Assembly: GCF_000346755.1 (NCBI RefSeq) | Contig: NZ_ANNV01000077.1 | Coordinates: 1 to 64,000, forward strand | Origin: Pseudomonas sp. CBZ-4 | Lineage (GTDB): Bacteria > Pseudomonadota > Gammaproteobacteria > Pseudomonadales > Pseudomonadaceae | Direction of reading: 5' to 3' | DNA length: 64,000 nt | In this document: piece after piece, positions 54,046 to 62,566 of the stretch | Position numbering within the stretch: the stretch's first letter is position 1 | Layout of the letters: the number at the start of each line of letters is the position of its first letter | The notes under the pieces: generated by a model | Told to the model about the DNA's origin: nothing | What the model saw: the letters and a program-made list of their open reading frames with translations, nothing else | The model's database searches: none | Position numbers and translations under genes: made by a program

Positions 54046-56331
54046 TCAGTGACCATTTCCCGCGTGCCCGCCCGCATGCCCGGCGGCTTTGCCAGCGCTT
54101 GCGCCATTACCACTTTGATGTTCACGGACCGCGCTGGCCGCCTTGGCTTTTTCCGCCTCCTTGCCCAACTGATCGACGGCCGCCAGGTTGCTCTTGCGCA
54201 CAGTCTCGACAAAGCCCTGGAACGGCACATCGGTGATGCCGACCAAGCCGAAATGGCCGTTCTCGGCGTCCAACAGGCGGCCGGTCACAGGCTGGTCCAG
54301 GTACTGGAACCAATGCACGCCGACAATCGACGGCTCGGCCATGGCCTGTTTGAGGAAGTTGGCGTACGCCGTGCCGCGCTCCTCTTCCCTGGCCACTGGC
54401 GTCACACCACCCCAGAACGGGCCACGATCCGTGGAGCCAAAGTTGAATTCGGTGATCAGCACCGGCTTGTCCAGCGCGCGCAAGGCCGCGAAGTCATAAC
54501 CGTCCTGGGGTTTGAGCGTGTACATGTTGAAACTCAGCACATCGCAATACTGCGCGCAGGCCGCCACCGCTTCCGGGGTGCTCACCGCGTAACGGCCGCC
54601 CAGCAGCAACTGGTTGGGCGCGTGCCATTTCAGCGAGTCGGAGATGGTCTTGAAGTAGGCGTCAGCAAAGGTCTTCTGGAAATACTTGAAGTCGGCCTCG
54701 ATTTCCGGGTGCTCGGCACTTGGCATCGGCGGCTCGAAACCCGGGTCTTCCATCAGCTCCCAGCCCGCCAAATGGATGCCCCAGGCTTTCGACAGGCCTT
54801 CCTCGTTGCGGTACTTGTCGCGCAATTGCTTGAGGAACGCGCGCTTGGCCGGCACGTCGGTGGTCATGCGCAAGGTGCCGTAGGCCAGGGCGTAACGGGA
54901 CTTCGCATCGTCGCCGGGGCCGGCCCAGGCCAGTTCGTTGTCGGCAAAGAAGCCGATCAACCACGGGTCATCCCGATGATCACGGGCGGCGATGGCCACG
55001 GCACGTTCGGTGGCCATGGCGAAGCGCGGGTCAAACGGATCGGGCATGCCGCCCCACCAGTCGGTGCCGGTGCTGATGCTGGCGTAGTCGCCGACAATCG
55101 ACAGCGGCAAGGTGTAGGGCACGCGGTCGGCGCGGGCCAGGTCTTCGTCGCTCCAGTTGCCCAAAGTGTTGAAACCCCAGGCCTGCAGGCGGTCGAGGGT
55201 GTGGGTGGCCCAACGTTTCTGGTCAAAGCCCTCGCCACCGTAAGTGCGTTGCAGGTTGGCGCCGTAGAAGTCGTACCAACGCCCGGCGCCAAAGCTGCGC
55301 CCTTCGCCGGCGCCGTTGCCGGTGCGGTTATCGCCGCTGCCGTAGTACCGGTCGAAGGGTTCACCGGCCTTGGGCAGCGCCGCGAACATCCATTCACGGC
55401 CGGAGACGTAGGTCTGGCTGTTATCCGGGGCGACGGTGTTGACGCCCAGGGAGTAAAACGGATGGCCTTCTGGTGTCACCAGGTACCAACGGCCGTCACG
55501 TTTCTCGGTGCGAAAAAAACCGCTGGCGTCGAACGCCGGGCCCTTGTTCCAGCCACCAAACTTGTCCAGGGCGGATTTATCCCGCGTGGCCAGCCAACCT
55601 TGCAGCTGTTGCTGTTCCTTGGCGGCCGCGGCCTTGAGTTGTTCGTCGCTGCTGACCTTTTCCGGCCAGCGCGCCCGGGTGGATTGGCCGTAGGCATCCA
55701 CCAGCTCGCTGTACGCGGCCTTGATCACCGGGTCGCTGTCCTGCACGCCAAAGCGCTCCAGCAGGATGCTTTGCGCAGCATTGGGCTTTTGCATCGACAA
55801 GGTCACCGACACCACCTGGCTACGGTCGATCTCGCCAAAGCTGCCGGCGAGCAACACGCGCTGGCCGTCCACGGTGATCGGCATCGGCGGGCCGGCCTTC
55901 ATGCCCTGGCTCAGTGGCGAGTTGGCTTGCAGCGGCACCAGCAAGGTCTGGGCCGGGCCGGCGGGCAAGTCGATGCGGCTGCGCAAGGTCTTGCCGTCGG
56001 CGCTCTGCACCGTGACGTAGAGGGTCAGCGCCCAGTCCATGGCACTCTGGATGCGCAGGCTCATGGCGCTGGACTGCGACCAGTCCCAGGCACCGGTCTG
56101 CGGGCTGAGCACCAGGCTCGGCTCAGCGGCCGGGTTGAAGGTGATGCGGCGCAGCACTTCGCCTTCCGGGGTTTGTTCGGCGTTGTATTGCGGCAGGCTG
56201 GCGTCCTGGGTCGCCACCTTGACCACATCGGCCGGCCGGACGAAGTTGAACAGGGTCTGTTGCCCGGCAGGCGCGGCCAGCAAGGGCGCGGCGAACAGTA
56301 GGGCAAATAGAGCGGGCAGCGTGCGAATCAT
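54046..56331 (-). CDS. Agarase-like glycoside hydrolase (GH50-type)
   Basis: A 761-residue secreted protein with a signal peptide (MIRTLPALFALLFAAPLLA, cut near APA). Residues 25-210 form a carbohydrate-binding-like beta domain. A catalytic TIM barrel follows, with the likely acid/base glutamate in FFADNELAW near 463 and the nucleophile in LITEFNFGS near 627; FYSLGVNTVAP and DRLQAWGFNTLGNWSDEDL also match the GH50 barrel. The C-terminus is a Gly/His-rich low-complexity tail (GNGASAGKAAGHAGGHAGNG). The natural substrate in a Pseudomonas is probably not agar; an endogenous or plant galactan is possible. Confidence 0.75.
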   Translation of the reverse strand: MIRTLPALFALLFAAPLLAAPAGQQTLFNFVRPADVVKVATQDASLPQYNAEQTPEGEVLRRITFNPAAEPSLVLSPQTGAWDWSQSSAMSLRIQSAMDWALTLYVTVQSADGKTLRSRIDLPAGPAQTLLVPLQANSPLSQGMKAGPPMPITVDGQRVLLAGSFGEIDRSQVVSVTLSMQKPNAAQSILLERFGVQDSDPVIKAAYSELVDAYGQSTRARWPEKVSSDEQLKAAAAKEQQQLQGWLATRDKSALDKFGGWNKGPAFDASGFFRTEKRDGRWYLVTPEGHPFYSLGVNTVAPDNSQTYVSGREWMFAALPKAGEPFDRYYGSGDNRTGNGAGEGRSFGAGRWYDFYGANLQRTYGGEGFDQKRWATHTLDRLQAWGFNTLGNWSDEDLARADRVPYTLPLSIVGDYASISTGTDWWGGMPDPFDPRFAMATERAVAIAARDHRDDPWLIGFFADNELAWAGPGDDAKSRYALAYGTLRMTTDVPAKRAFLKQLRDKYRNEEGLSKAWGIHLAGWELMEDPGFEPPMPSAEHPEIEADFKYFQKTFADAYFKTISDSLKWHAPNQLLLGGRYAVSTPEAVAACAQYCDVLSFNMYTLKPQDGYDFAALRALDKPVLITEFNFGSTDRGPFWGGVTPVAREEERGTAYANFLKQAMAEPSIVGVHWFQYLDQPVTGRLLDAENGHFGLVGITDVPFQGFVETVRKSNLAAVDQLGKEAEKAKAASAVREHQSGNGASAGKAAGHAGGHAGNGH

Positions 56332-56420
56332 ACAGACAAGGTTCTCCCAGACGGCCGATGAATGGCCTGATGAAATACAGTGAGATAGACCACGAAGTGG
56401 GCGAAACCGCCCACGGTGGC

Positions 56421-58565
56421 TTAAGAAATTTCGCGCCGGAACGGTGGCAGAGCATTAAGAATAGCTTTGCCATAGCGCTGGGTGACCAGACGGCGGTCAA
56501 GCAAGGTGATGGTGCCCCGGTCTTCTTCGGTGCGCAGCAAGCGGCCGCAGGCCTGGACCAGCTTCAAGGAAGCGTCCGGCACCGAGATTTCCATGAACGG
56601 GTTGCCGCCGCGCGCTTCGATCCACTCGGCCAGTGCCGCCTCGACCGGATCGTCCGGCACCGAGAACGGGATCTTCGCGATCACCACGTGTTCGCAGTAG
56701 GCGCCGGGCAAGTCCACGCCTTCGGCAAAACTCGCGAGGCCGAACAGCACGCTGGAATCACCGCCATCCACCCGCGCCTTGTGCTTGTTCAGGGTTTCCT
56801 GCTTGGACAGGTTGCCCTGGATAAACACCTGCTTGCGCCAGTCGCGGTCGAGGCCGTCGAACACGTCCTGCATCTGTTTGCGGGACGAGAACAGCACCAG
56901 GGTGCCACGCGAGCCTTCGACCAGTTCCGGCAGGTCACGGATGATCGCGGCGGTGTGCGCGGCTGCGTCCCGGGGGTCGGCCTTGAGGTCCGGCACCCGC
57001 AGCACGCCGGCGTCGGCGTGATGGAACGGGCTTGGCACCACGGCGGTGACGGCCTTTTTCGGCAGGCCGGCGCGCATGCGGAAACGGTCGAAGGTACCCA
57101 GGGCGGTCAGCGTGGCGGAGGTCACCAGGCAGCCGTAGGCCACGTTCCACAGGTTGCGCCGCAGCATTTCGGCGGCAAGGATGGGGCTGGCGTTGACCTC
57201 GATATCAAACAACGCACCGCTTTCCGACAGGGTCAGCCAGCGCGCCATCGGCGGGGTGTCTTCCGGGTCTTCGACGGTGAAGGCGGTCCACAACTCCCAG
57301 TTGCCCTGGGCGCGGGACAGCAGGCTGCCGAACAGCGGGTACCATTCTTCGGCCTGGTTGCTGGCTATGCCAATGTTGACCTCGCCGTCCATGCCTTCCT
57401 TGAGCAGGTCGGTGAGACGGGTAAACAGGTCGGTCAGGCGGGAAAAGCCCTTCTTCAACTCGATGCCCATTTCGCGCATGTGCTCGGGGATCATCCCACC
57501 GACAAAACGGTGACGCGGCCGCTCGCGGCCTTCCACGTCTTCGCCCGGTTTGAAGTCGGCGACCTGTTCGCAGGCGCTGAACATGAACTGCTGCTGGGTC
57601 TTGATCTCCCGCGCCAGCTCCGGCACTTGCTCGATCAACTTGCCGAGGTCGCCGGGCAGCGGGTGCTGGGCCAGCAACTTGGTGAGGTTCTTCGCGGTGG
57701 TTTCCAGCCAGTCGGCGGTGGAACGCAGGCGCGTGTAGTGGGCGAAGTGGCCGATGGCCTTGTCCGGCAGGTGGTGGCCTTCGTCGAACACATACAGGGT
57801 GTCACGCGGGTCCGGCAGCACGGCGCCGCCGCCCAGGGCGAGGTCGGCCAGCACCATGTCGTGGTTGGTGACAATCACATCGACCTTGCCCATGCCTTCG
57901 CGGGCCTTGTAGAAGGCGCATTGGCCGAAGTTGGGGCAGTGACGGTTGGTGCATTGGCTGTGATCGGTGGTCAGGCGCGCCCAGTCGGCGTCTTCCAGGG
58001 CATTGGGCCAGCTGTCGCGGTCGCCGTCCCATTTATTGCCGGCCAGCTTCTCGATCATGCTGGTGAACAGCTTCTGGCTGACTTCATCCACCTCGATCTT
58101 GAAGCCTTCTTCTTCGAACAGCGAGGCTGTGGCGGTTTGCGCGTGGCCTTCCTGCAACAACACATCGAGCTTGGACAGGCACAGGTAGCGGCCACGGCCC
58201 TTGGCCAGGGCGAAGGTGAAGTTCAGGCCGCTGTTGCGCATCAGGTCGGGCAGGTCTTTGTAGACGATCTGCTCTTGCAGGGCGACGGTCGCGGTGGCGA
58301 TCACCAGGCGTTTGCCGGCAGCCTTGGCGGTGGGAATCGCCGCCAGGCTGTAGGCCACGGTCTTACCCGTACCGGTGCCGGCTTCGACGGCCACGACCGC
58401 AGGGTCGCCACTGCGCCGACCTTCGTCGTCGGTGTCGATATCGCCGAGGACCTTCGCCACTTCGGCGATCATCAGGCGTTGGCCGTAGCGCGGTTTCAAG
58501 CTCTTGGCTTCGAGAAAACGCGAATAGGCGCCCTGGATCGTGGTTTTGAGTTCAGTGCTGATCAT
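56421..58565 (-). CDS. dinG: ATP-dependent DNA helicase DinG
   Basis: A 714-residue superfamily 2, XPD-like 5'-3' helicase. Walker A is VEAGTGTGKTVAYSLAA near residue 60, the DEAH-type box is VFDEGHHLPDK near 248, the Fe-S domain cysteines include YLCLSKL, CTNRHCPNFGQC, and motif VI is QACGRLLRTEEDRG near 670. DinG helps resolve R-loops and G-quadruplexes. Length matches E. coli DinG (716). Confidence 0.96.
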   Translation of the reverse strand: MISTELKTTIQGAYSRFLEAKSLKPRYGQRLMIAEVAKVLGDIDTDDEGRRSGDPAVVAVEAGTGTGKTVAYSLAAIPTAKAAGKRLVIATATVALQEQIVYKDLPDLMRNSGLNFTFALAKGRGRYLCLSKLDVLLQEGHAQTATASLFEEEGFKIEVDEVSQKLFTSMIEKLAGNKWDGDRDSWPNALEDADWARLTTDHSQCTNRHCPNFGQCAFYKAREGMGKVDVIVTNHDMVLADLALGGGAVLPDPRDTLYVFDEGHHLPDKAIGHFAHYTRLRSTADWLETTAKNLTKLLAQHPLPGDLGKLIEQVPELAREIKTQQQFMFSACEQVADFKPGEDVEGRERPRHRFVGGMIPEHMREMGIELKKGFSRLTDLFTRLTDLLKEGMDGEVNIGIASNQAEEWYPLFGSLLSRAQGNWELWTAFTVEDPEDTPPMARWLTLSESGALFDIEVNASPILAAEMLRRNLWNVAYGCLVTSATLTALGTFDRFRMRAGLPKKAVTAVVPSPFHHADAGVLRVPDLKADPRDAAAHTAAIIRDLPELVEGSRGTLVLFSSRKQMQDVFDGLDRDWRKQVFIQGNLSKQETLNKHKARVDGGDSSVLFGLASFAEGVDLPGAYCEHVVIAKIPFSVPDDPVEAALAEWIEARGGNPFMEISVPDASLKLVQACGRLLRTEEDRGTITLLDRRLVTQRYGKAILNALPPFRREIS

Positions 58566-58664
58566 GGATAGTCGGGCGCAAAAAACGCTGGATAAATTTT
58601 CAGTGGTTCGGATCGGCCGCTATCATACCCCGCTAATTAATCCCGCGCAGAACGGAGTACTTCA

Positions 58665-59129
58665 ATGACCGCCTTTAGCCTCGCTTACACCCTGCATGTA
58701 TTGGCCGCCCTGATCTGGGTCGGCGGCATGTTTTTCGCCTGGATGATCCTGCGCCCCGCCGCTGTGGCGGCACTTGACGGCCCTGCCCGGCTGACGTTGT
58801 GGGCGAATGTGTTTCAACGTTTTTTCGTGTGGGTGTGGGTCGCCGTGGCGATTTTGCCGATCAGCGGTGTTGGCCTGCTGCAACTGCGCTTCAGCGGGTT
58901 TGAGACCGCGCCGCGTTATGTGCAGGTGATGATGGGGTTGTATCTGGTGATGACGGCGTTGTTTATCCGTATCCAGGCGTTGAAGTTCCCGGAGCTGCGC
59001 GCGGCGGTGGCGGCGCAGGATTGGCCGACGGGTGCGGCGGTGTTGGGGCAGATTCGGCGGTTGGTGGGGATTAATCTGGTTGTGGGGTTGGTGGTGGTGG
59101 CAATTGCCTCGGCTCGGCCGATGTTCTGA
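58665..59129 (+). CDS. CopD-family inner membrane protein
   Basis: A 154-residue protein with four hydrophobic helices. It begins LAYTLHVLAALIWVGGMFFA, with a conserved histidine (His11) and Trp in TM1, and WMILRP at its end, features of the CopD/YcnJ-like fold proposed to take part in copper uptake or haem-related electron transfer. Role not established. CGGAG precedes the ATG. Confidence 0.8.
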   Translation: MTAFSLAYTLHVLAALIWVGGMFFAWMILRPAAVAALDGPARLTLWANVFQRFFVWVWVAVAILPISGVGLLQLRFSGFETAPRYVQVMMGLYLVMTALFIRIQALKFPELRAAVAAQDWPTGAAVLGQIRRLVGINLVVGLVVVAIASARPMF

Positions 59130-59142
59130 GGCGACGGTTAAA

Positions 59143-59234
59143 CCGCTATCGCGGGCAAGCCCGCTCCCACAGTTTGACCGCATTCCAAAGGTGGAAATCG
59201 GTCGAAGGTGGGAGCGGGCTTGCCCGCGATAGCG
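59143..59234. repeat. REPIN of the CCCGCGATAGCG subtype
   Basis: Arms CGCTATCGCGGGCAAGCCCG and CGGGCTTGCCCGCGATAGCG flank a spacer of about 38 bp. Confidence 0.88.
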
Positions 59235-59248
59235 TCAGCCCAAACGAC

Positions 59249-60007
59249 TCACAGCCGCTGGATAGTCACTGAACCCGCAGGCCCCACCGGCCCCGGCTGC
59301 CCTTCCAGCCCCGGACGGCCCTTCTCGCCGCCATCGGCCTGATACACCAGGCACCCCTTGGACTGGCCACCCTTGCCCGGTTTGCCCGCAGTACCCGCCA
59401 GGCCACCCGCACCACCCTCCACCCAGACCTTGATCTGCTGCGCCGGGTAGTCCTTCGGCAACTCGACCCGCACCAGCGCACCCGCGCCGCCGGGCAAGCC
59501 GTCGCCACCATTATCGCCATTGGCGCCGCGCCCCGCCGAACCCCAGGTGCAACCCGGGTCTACGCCATTGGCGCCGTCCAGGCCGGCATAACCTTTGGCG
59601 CCGGCGCCGCCACGGGCGTCCACCGACAGCTCGTCGGCCACCAGCGAATTGATGCGCAAGGTCAGGTCTCGCCCAGCCTTGGCCGGTTTTTCATGGGTGC
59701 CGGGGGCGCCCCGCGAGGTGATCTGGCTGCCGTGGTCCAGTTGCGCATGGCGCACCTGCAGTTGCAGCGCGGTATTGCCGGGGACGATGGTGATGCGTGC
59801 TTCACGGCCCAGGTGCAGTTCATCCACCGTGACCTGGCTGATGCTGGCCGGAATCAGCAGGGTGCCGTAGTCCGCCACCTCCAGGCGCTCCAGTTGCAAC
59901 ACGCTGGTGCTGCTGGGCAGGCGCATCAGCGAGTTGGTTTCAACACTGACGCTCTGGGCCAGGGCAATGGGGCTGACCAGCAGGGCCAACAGTAAAACCT
60001 TACGCAT
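59249..60007 (-). CDS. Secreted collagen-like repeat protein
   Basis: A 252-residue protein with a signal peptide (MRKVLLLALLVSPIALAQ). Residues about 20-125 are beta-rich; the C-terminal half (125-252) is dominated by irregular Gly-X-Y triplets (GANGDNGGDGLPGGAGA, GGAGGLAGTAGKPGKGGQSK, EGQPGPVGPAGS). A cysteine pair is present in PGCTWGS and KGCLVYQ. Collagen-like Gly-X-Y stretches in bacterial surface proteins serve as stalks; this one lacks an anchor and may be extracellular or periplasmic. Function unknown. Confidence 0.75.
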   Translation of the reverse strand: MRKVLLLALLVSPIALAQSVSVETNSLMRLPSSTSVLQLERLEVADYGTLLIPASISQVTVDELHLGREARITIVPGNTALQLQVRHAQLDHGSQITSRGAPGTHEKPAKAGRDLTLRINSLVADELSVDARGGAGAKGYAGLDGANGVDPGCTWGSAGRGANGDNGGDGLPGGAGALVRVELPKDYPAQQIKVWVEGGAGGLAGTAGKPGKGGQSKGCLVYQADGGEKGRPGLEGQPGPVGPAGSVTIQRL

Positions 60008-60147
60008 CTTGGAGCTCCCCTTGAGAGTGTTTCAAAGCTGTTTCTAGTTTTTCTTTGGACGCACAGTAACGACTTCTACCGGCGATTTGCCAGTGAAGGT
60101 TCAAAAAAATTGGGAAGTGGATGGTTTCGGTAAAGATCGCCAGCAAT

Positions 60148-60170
60148 GCCCCTGTGGATCCCACAGGGGC
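60148..60170. terminator. Hairpin downstream of the OmpA gene
   Basis: GCCCCTGTGG and CCACAGGGGC form a perfect 10-bp stem with an ATC loop, eight bases past the stop codon of the OmpA-family gene. The T tract on the gene strand is poor. Confidence 0.55.
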
Positions 60171-60178
60171 AAGGGCTG

Positions 60179-60871
60179 TCAGCGGTTGATCTGGATTTCC
60201 ACGCGGCGGTTCAAGGCACGGCCTTCAGCGGTTTTGTTGTCGGCGACCGGATGGCTTTCGCCAGCGCCCGTGACCGAGACAAAACTGCTGCGCGGGATAC
60301 CGGAACCGATGAGGTATTCGGTGACCGAGTGCGCACGTTTTTCCGAGAGTTTCTGGTTGTAGGCGTCTTTGCCGACGCTGTCGGTGTGGCCGCTGACCCG
60401 CAGCTGGGCGGTTGGCGCTTCTTGTTTCAGGCGGGTGGCGATGGTGTCGAGCTTGGTTTTATCCGCCGCCGTCAATTTGGCCGAGTCAAACTGGAAGTGC
60501 ACATCACGAATCACGATGGTTTCTTCCTTGACCACCACCACTTCCTCGACCACTGCGACCGGCACCGGTGGGCAACCGTTGGCATCGACCGGCACGCCTT
60601 TCGGTGTGCCTGGGCACTTGTCGCGGCTGTCCGGCACGCCATCGCCGTCTTCATCGCCATCACCGTGCACCCAGCAATAGGCGCCGGCCATGCCGCCGAT
60701 CAGCAGCGCACCGGCGCCTGCATAGGCCGAGCTTTCGGTGGCGCCGATCGCCGCACCGGTCACACCGCCAAGGGCGGCGCAGGTGGGCCAATCGGTTTTT
60801 TGCAAACCTGCGCAACCTGTCAGTACTCCGGTTAGCAGAATCAAGGGTAGAGCTGTCCGCATGATGCTCAT
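60179..60871 (-). CDS. OmpA-family outer membrane lipoprotein
   Basis: A 230-residue lipoprotein (MSIMRTALPLILLTGVLTGC, Cys20). A glycine-zipper-like segment (ALGGVTGAAIGATESSAYAG then GALLIGGMAGAY) precedes a thrombospondin type 3-like Asp-rich calcium stretch (DGDEDGDGVPDSRDKCPGT) near 72-90, and then an OmpA peptidoglycan-binding domain (VHFQFDSAKLT, SGHTDSVGKDAYNQKLSEKR, ALNRRVEIQI). It probably links the outer membrane to the cell wall. ATG 60871 has AGGAG at seven bases. Confidence 0.87.
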   Translation of the reverse strand: MSIMRTALPLILLTGVLTGCAGLQKTDWPTCAALGGVTGAAIGATESSAYAGAGALLIGGMAGAYCWVHGDGDEDGDGVPDSRDKCPGTPKGVPVDANGCPPVPVAVVEEVVVVKEETIVIRDVHFQFDSAKLTAADKTKLDTIATRLKQEAPTAQLRVSGHTDSVGKDAYNQKLSEKRAHSVTEYLIGSGIPRSSFVSVTGAGESHPVADNKTAEGRALNRRVEIQINR

Positions 60872-61061
60872 CTGATTTCTCCTGAGGGGATCGGCGGGGG
60901 CCGATGGGTGGAGTAAAGACCGCTCTTTTCATCTGCGCCAGTTGGCCACACCCCCGGATTCATTGAGGATCGCCACGCAGGGCTGGCTTTTCGCAATCGC
61001 CCGCTCTAGGCCCGCACGCTCAGCCGCGCTAGTCTCTACGGTCCTGATGTGAGGATCTCTG

Positions 61062-61559
61062 ATGACCGCCGGTATTTCTGCCCGTACACCCCAGCAAGCC
61101 CTGGCCGCCTTGCTCGACCTGCACCAGCCCAAACGCCTGCTGCTGTTGGGGGCCAGCCAGTTCCCGGCGCTGGAGGCGTTTGCGGCCGAACACCCGGACA
61201 CCCAAGTGTCCATCGCCCCGCCCGGCCCCTTGCCGGCCGAGCTTGCTGCGCAGCGTTTTGACCTGGCGCTGGTGGTCGATTGCCTGGAACACCTGTCAAA
61301 AGCGCAAGGCCTGACCTTGCTCGGCGGCGTCCGCAACCTCAATGCCAGCCGCATTGCGGTGCTGGTGGACCTGGGCGCATGCGAATGGAAGGACACCGAC
61401 TTCTTCTCCCTGGCCTTGCAGGCCGGCGAGCGGTTCCAGCGCGAGGAGCAGGTTCTGACGCTGTTTACCTACGATCTGCTTGACTATAAACAGGTGCCCG
61501 ACTGGCTCAACGCGCGGTTCTGGGCCAACCCGCAAAATTTTGGAAAGTATTGGTGGTAA
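61062..61559 (+). CDS. DUF6231-like protein
   Basis: A 165-residue soluble protein with a Rossmann/methyltransferase-like core (KRLLLLGASQFPALEAFAAE, FDLALVVDCLEHLSKAQGLT, SRIAVLVDLGACEWKDTD), resembling the DUF6231 family of gammaproteobacteria. The glycine loop typical of SAM-dependent enzymes is incomplete. Function unknown. Its last 16 bases (61544-61559) recur 1,003 bp downstream, immediately before the ychJ-like gene, marking the boundary of an inserted mqsRA module. Confidence 0.7.
   Translation: MTAGISARTPQQALAALLDLHQPKRLLLLGASQFPALEAFAAEHPDTQVSIAPPGPLPAELAAQRFDLALVVDCLEHLSKAQGLTLLGGVRNLNASRIAVLVDLGACEWKDTDFFSLALQAGERFQREEQVLTLFTYDLLDYKQVPDWLNARFWANPQNFGKYWW
61544..61559 (+). repeat. 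16-bp direct repeat, left boundary of the mqsRA insert
   Basis: AAAGTATTGGTGGTAA forms the last five codons and stop of the upstream gene. An identical copy is at 62547-62562. Confidence 0.85.
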
Positions 61560-61571
61560 GCCGATAAGAAC

Positions 61572-61973
61572 CTAGGCTGTTCGGACTTCGTCAAGCAACT
61601 CAGGGTGGCGGTCGAGCACCCTGAGAAGCTTTATGAGCGCCAAGGGCGGTTTCGTCTTGCCGTTCTCATAGCGAGAAAAAGCGTTGACCCCTCCGCCGAA
61701 TATCTCGGCCGCCTCCCGCTGGTCCAACGATAGTTTCTTACGCACTGCGGCGATAAAACCGGGATCTACGAGGTCTGCGTTGACTCGCTTGGAGAATGCC
61801 CTCATTTCTTTCATGACGCGATCCGATTCAGCCAAACCCAAAATCGACTCGGAGCAAGAGGGGCAGAACTCACCCATGACATTCTCAATCACCGTCGTTT
61901 CGCCTTTGTACGAATAGGGTAAGTCGCGGGTGTCGTGGACCAAGCCCGCCGCACCACAAACAGGGCATTTCAT
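61572..61973 (-). CDS. mqsA: Antitoxin and repressor MqsA
   Basis: A 133-residue antitoxin. The zinc-binding N-terminal domain has Cys3, Cys6 (MKCPVC), Cys37 and Cys40 (FCPSC). The HTH C-terminal domain has LSLDQREAAEIFGGGVNAFS, then RYENGK, with Asn97 and Arg101 at the positions that contact DNA in E. coli MqsA. It neutralises MqsR and represses the operon. ATG 61973 has AAGGAG eight bases upstream and gives the canonical MKCPVC start; the ATG at 61979 overlapping the mqsR stop would be only two bases from that site. Confidence 0.93.
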   Translation of the reverse strand: MKCPVCGAAGLVHDTRDLPYSYKGETTVIENVMGEFCPSCSESILGLAESDRVMKEMRAFSKRVNADLVDPGFIAAVRKKLSLDQREAAEIFGGGVNAFSRYENGKTKPPLALIKLLRVLDRHPELLDEVRTA

Positions 61974-61975
61974 AT

Positions 61976-62272
61976 TCATAGCTCCTTGAAGGACACGATC
62001 AGTACGTCTTCGATAACCGTGAGTTTCAGGTAGACCGTCCCTGCCTTCGTGCGTGGCCGGTACACGTCTTGCCATATCGTGTGGTCGGCATAAGTAGTCA
62101 TGCTCTTGTAAAAATCCATGGGCTCGAGGGCCAGTATCACGGCCAACATCCCGGCAAGGTCAAGGTTGAGCTCCTCGGCGCCGAGACGTGCAGAGTGAGT
62201 CGTGCGAACCTTCCCAGTTTCAACCAAAGCCTTGACGGTATTCAGCTTGCAGTGAGGCGTCCATTTCTCCAT
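61976..62272 (-). CDS. mqsR: mRNA interferase toxin MqsR
   Basis: A 98-residue RelE-superfamily endoribonuclease that cleaves mRNA at GCU-type sites and induces growth arrest. Catalytic residues known from E. coli are at the same positions: Lys56, Gln68, Tyr81 and Lys96 (DFYKSM, TIWQDVYRPR, TVYLKLT, SFKEL). Toxin before antitoxin is the normal mqsRA order. Two palindromic operator-like sites lie immediately upstream. Confidence 0.93.
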   Translation of the reverse strand: MEKWTPHCKLNTVKALVETGKVRTTHSARLGAEELNLDLAGMLAVILALEPMDFYKSMTTYADHTIWQDVYRPRTKAGTVYLKLTVIEDVLIVSFKEL

Positions 62273-62282
62273 GTTCGAAACT

Positions 62283-62322
62283 AACCTAATTGGTTTTATT
62301 TTGGCAAGTAGGTTAATTACCT
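62283..62322 (-). promoter_or_regulatory. Palindromic operator sites of mqsRA
   Basis: AACCTAATTGGTT (62283-62295) and AGGTTAATTACCT (62310-62322) are 13-bp palindromes with AACC/GGTT and AGGT/ACCT arms, 11-50 bp before the mqsR start. MqsA in E. coli binds AACCT-N-AGGTT palindromes, so these are the expected autoregulatory sites. The remaining 240 bp up to the second direct repeat hold a GAACCTC-AGC-GAGGTTC hairpin (62361-62377) but no gene. Confidence 0.72.
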
Positions 62323-62546
62323 GCGCAGCGTCGCTTGAGAGGTACCAAGCGGGCCCAATGGAACCTCAGCGAGGTTCGGCGAACCAGCGACGAAATGTCT
62401 CAAGGCATGAACTGGCCAGTTGCTTCCCTGCGCTAGTGGCCGTCGAGTTCCCTGACGATCCTCTGTAGTATCCGGTCATAGGCCGTCATTGAGCTTTTCT
62501 GCGGTAATGCCAAGGCTTGGCTAACGTTATCTCTGACAGAATTCTA

Positions 62547-62562
62547 AAAGTATTGGTGGTAA
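62547..62562 (+). repeat. 16-bp direct repeat, right boundary of the mqsRA insert
   Basis: Exact copy of 61544-61559 (AAAGTATTGGTGGTAA). Here it supplies the GGTGG ribosome-binding site of the next gene, whose ATG follows after CCCA. Confidence 0.85.
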
Positions 62563-62566
62563 CCCA

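Noticed and set aside
54049-56301. 750-codon open frame on the plus strand opposite the agarase-like gene
   Set aside because: Antisense shadow of a real gene; the sense strand has a signal peptide and catalytic motifs.
56358-58571. 737-codon open frame opposite dinG
   Set aside because: Antisense shadow of dinG, which has all helicase motifs.
61979-62075. N-terminal extension of mqsA by up to 34 residues
   Set aside because: It would overlap mqsR and lacks a ribosome site; the MKCPVC start at 61973 has AAGGAG at the right distance and matches E. coli MqsA.
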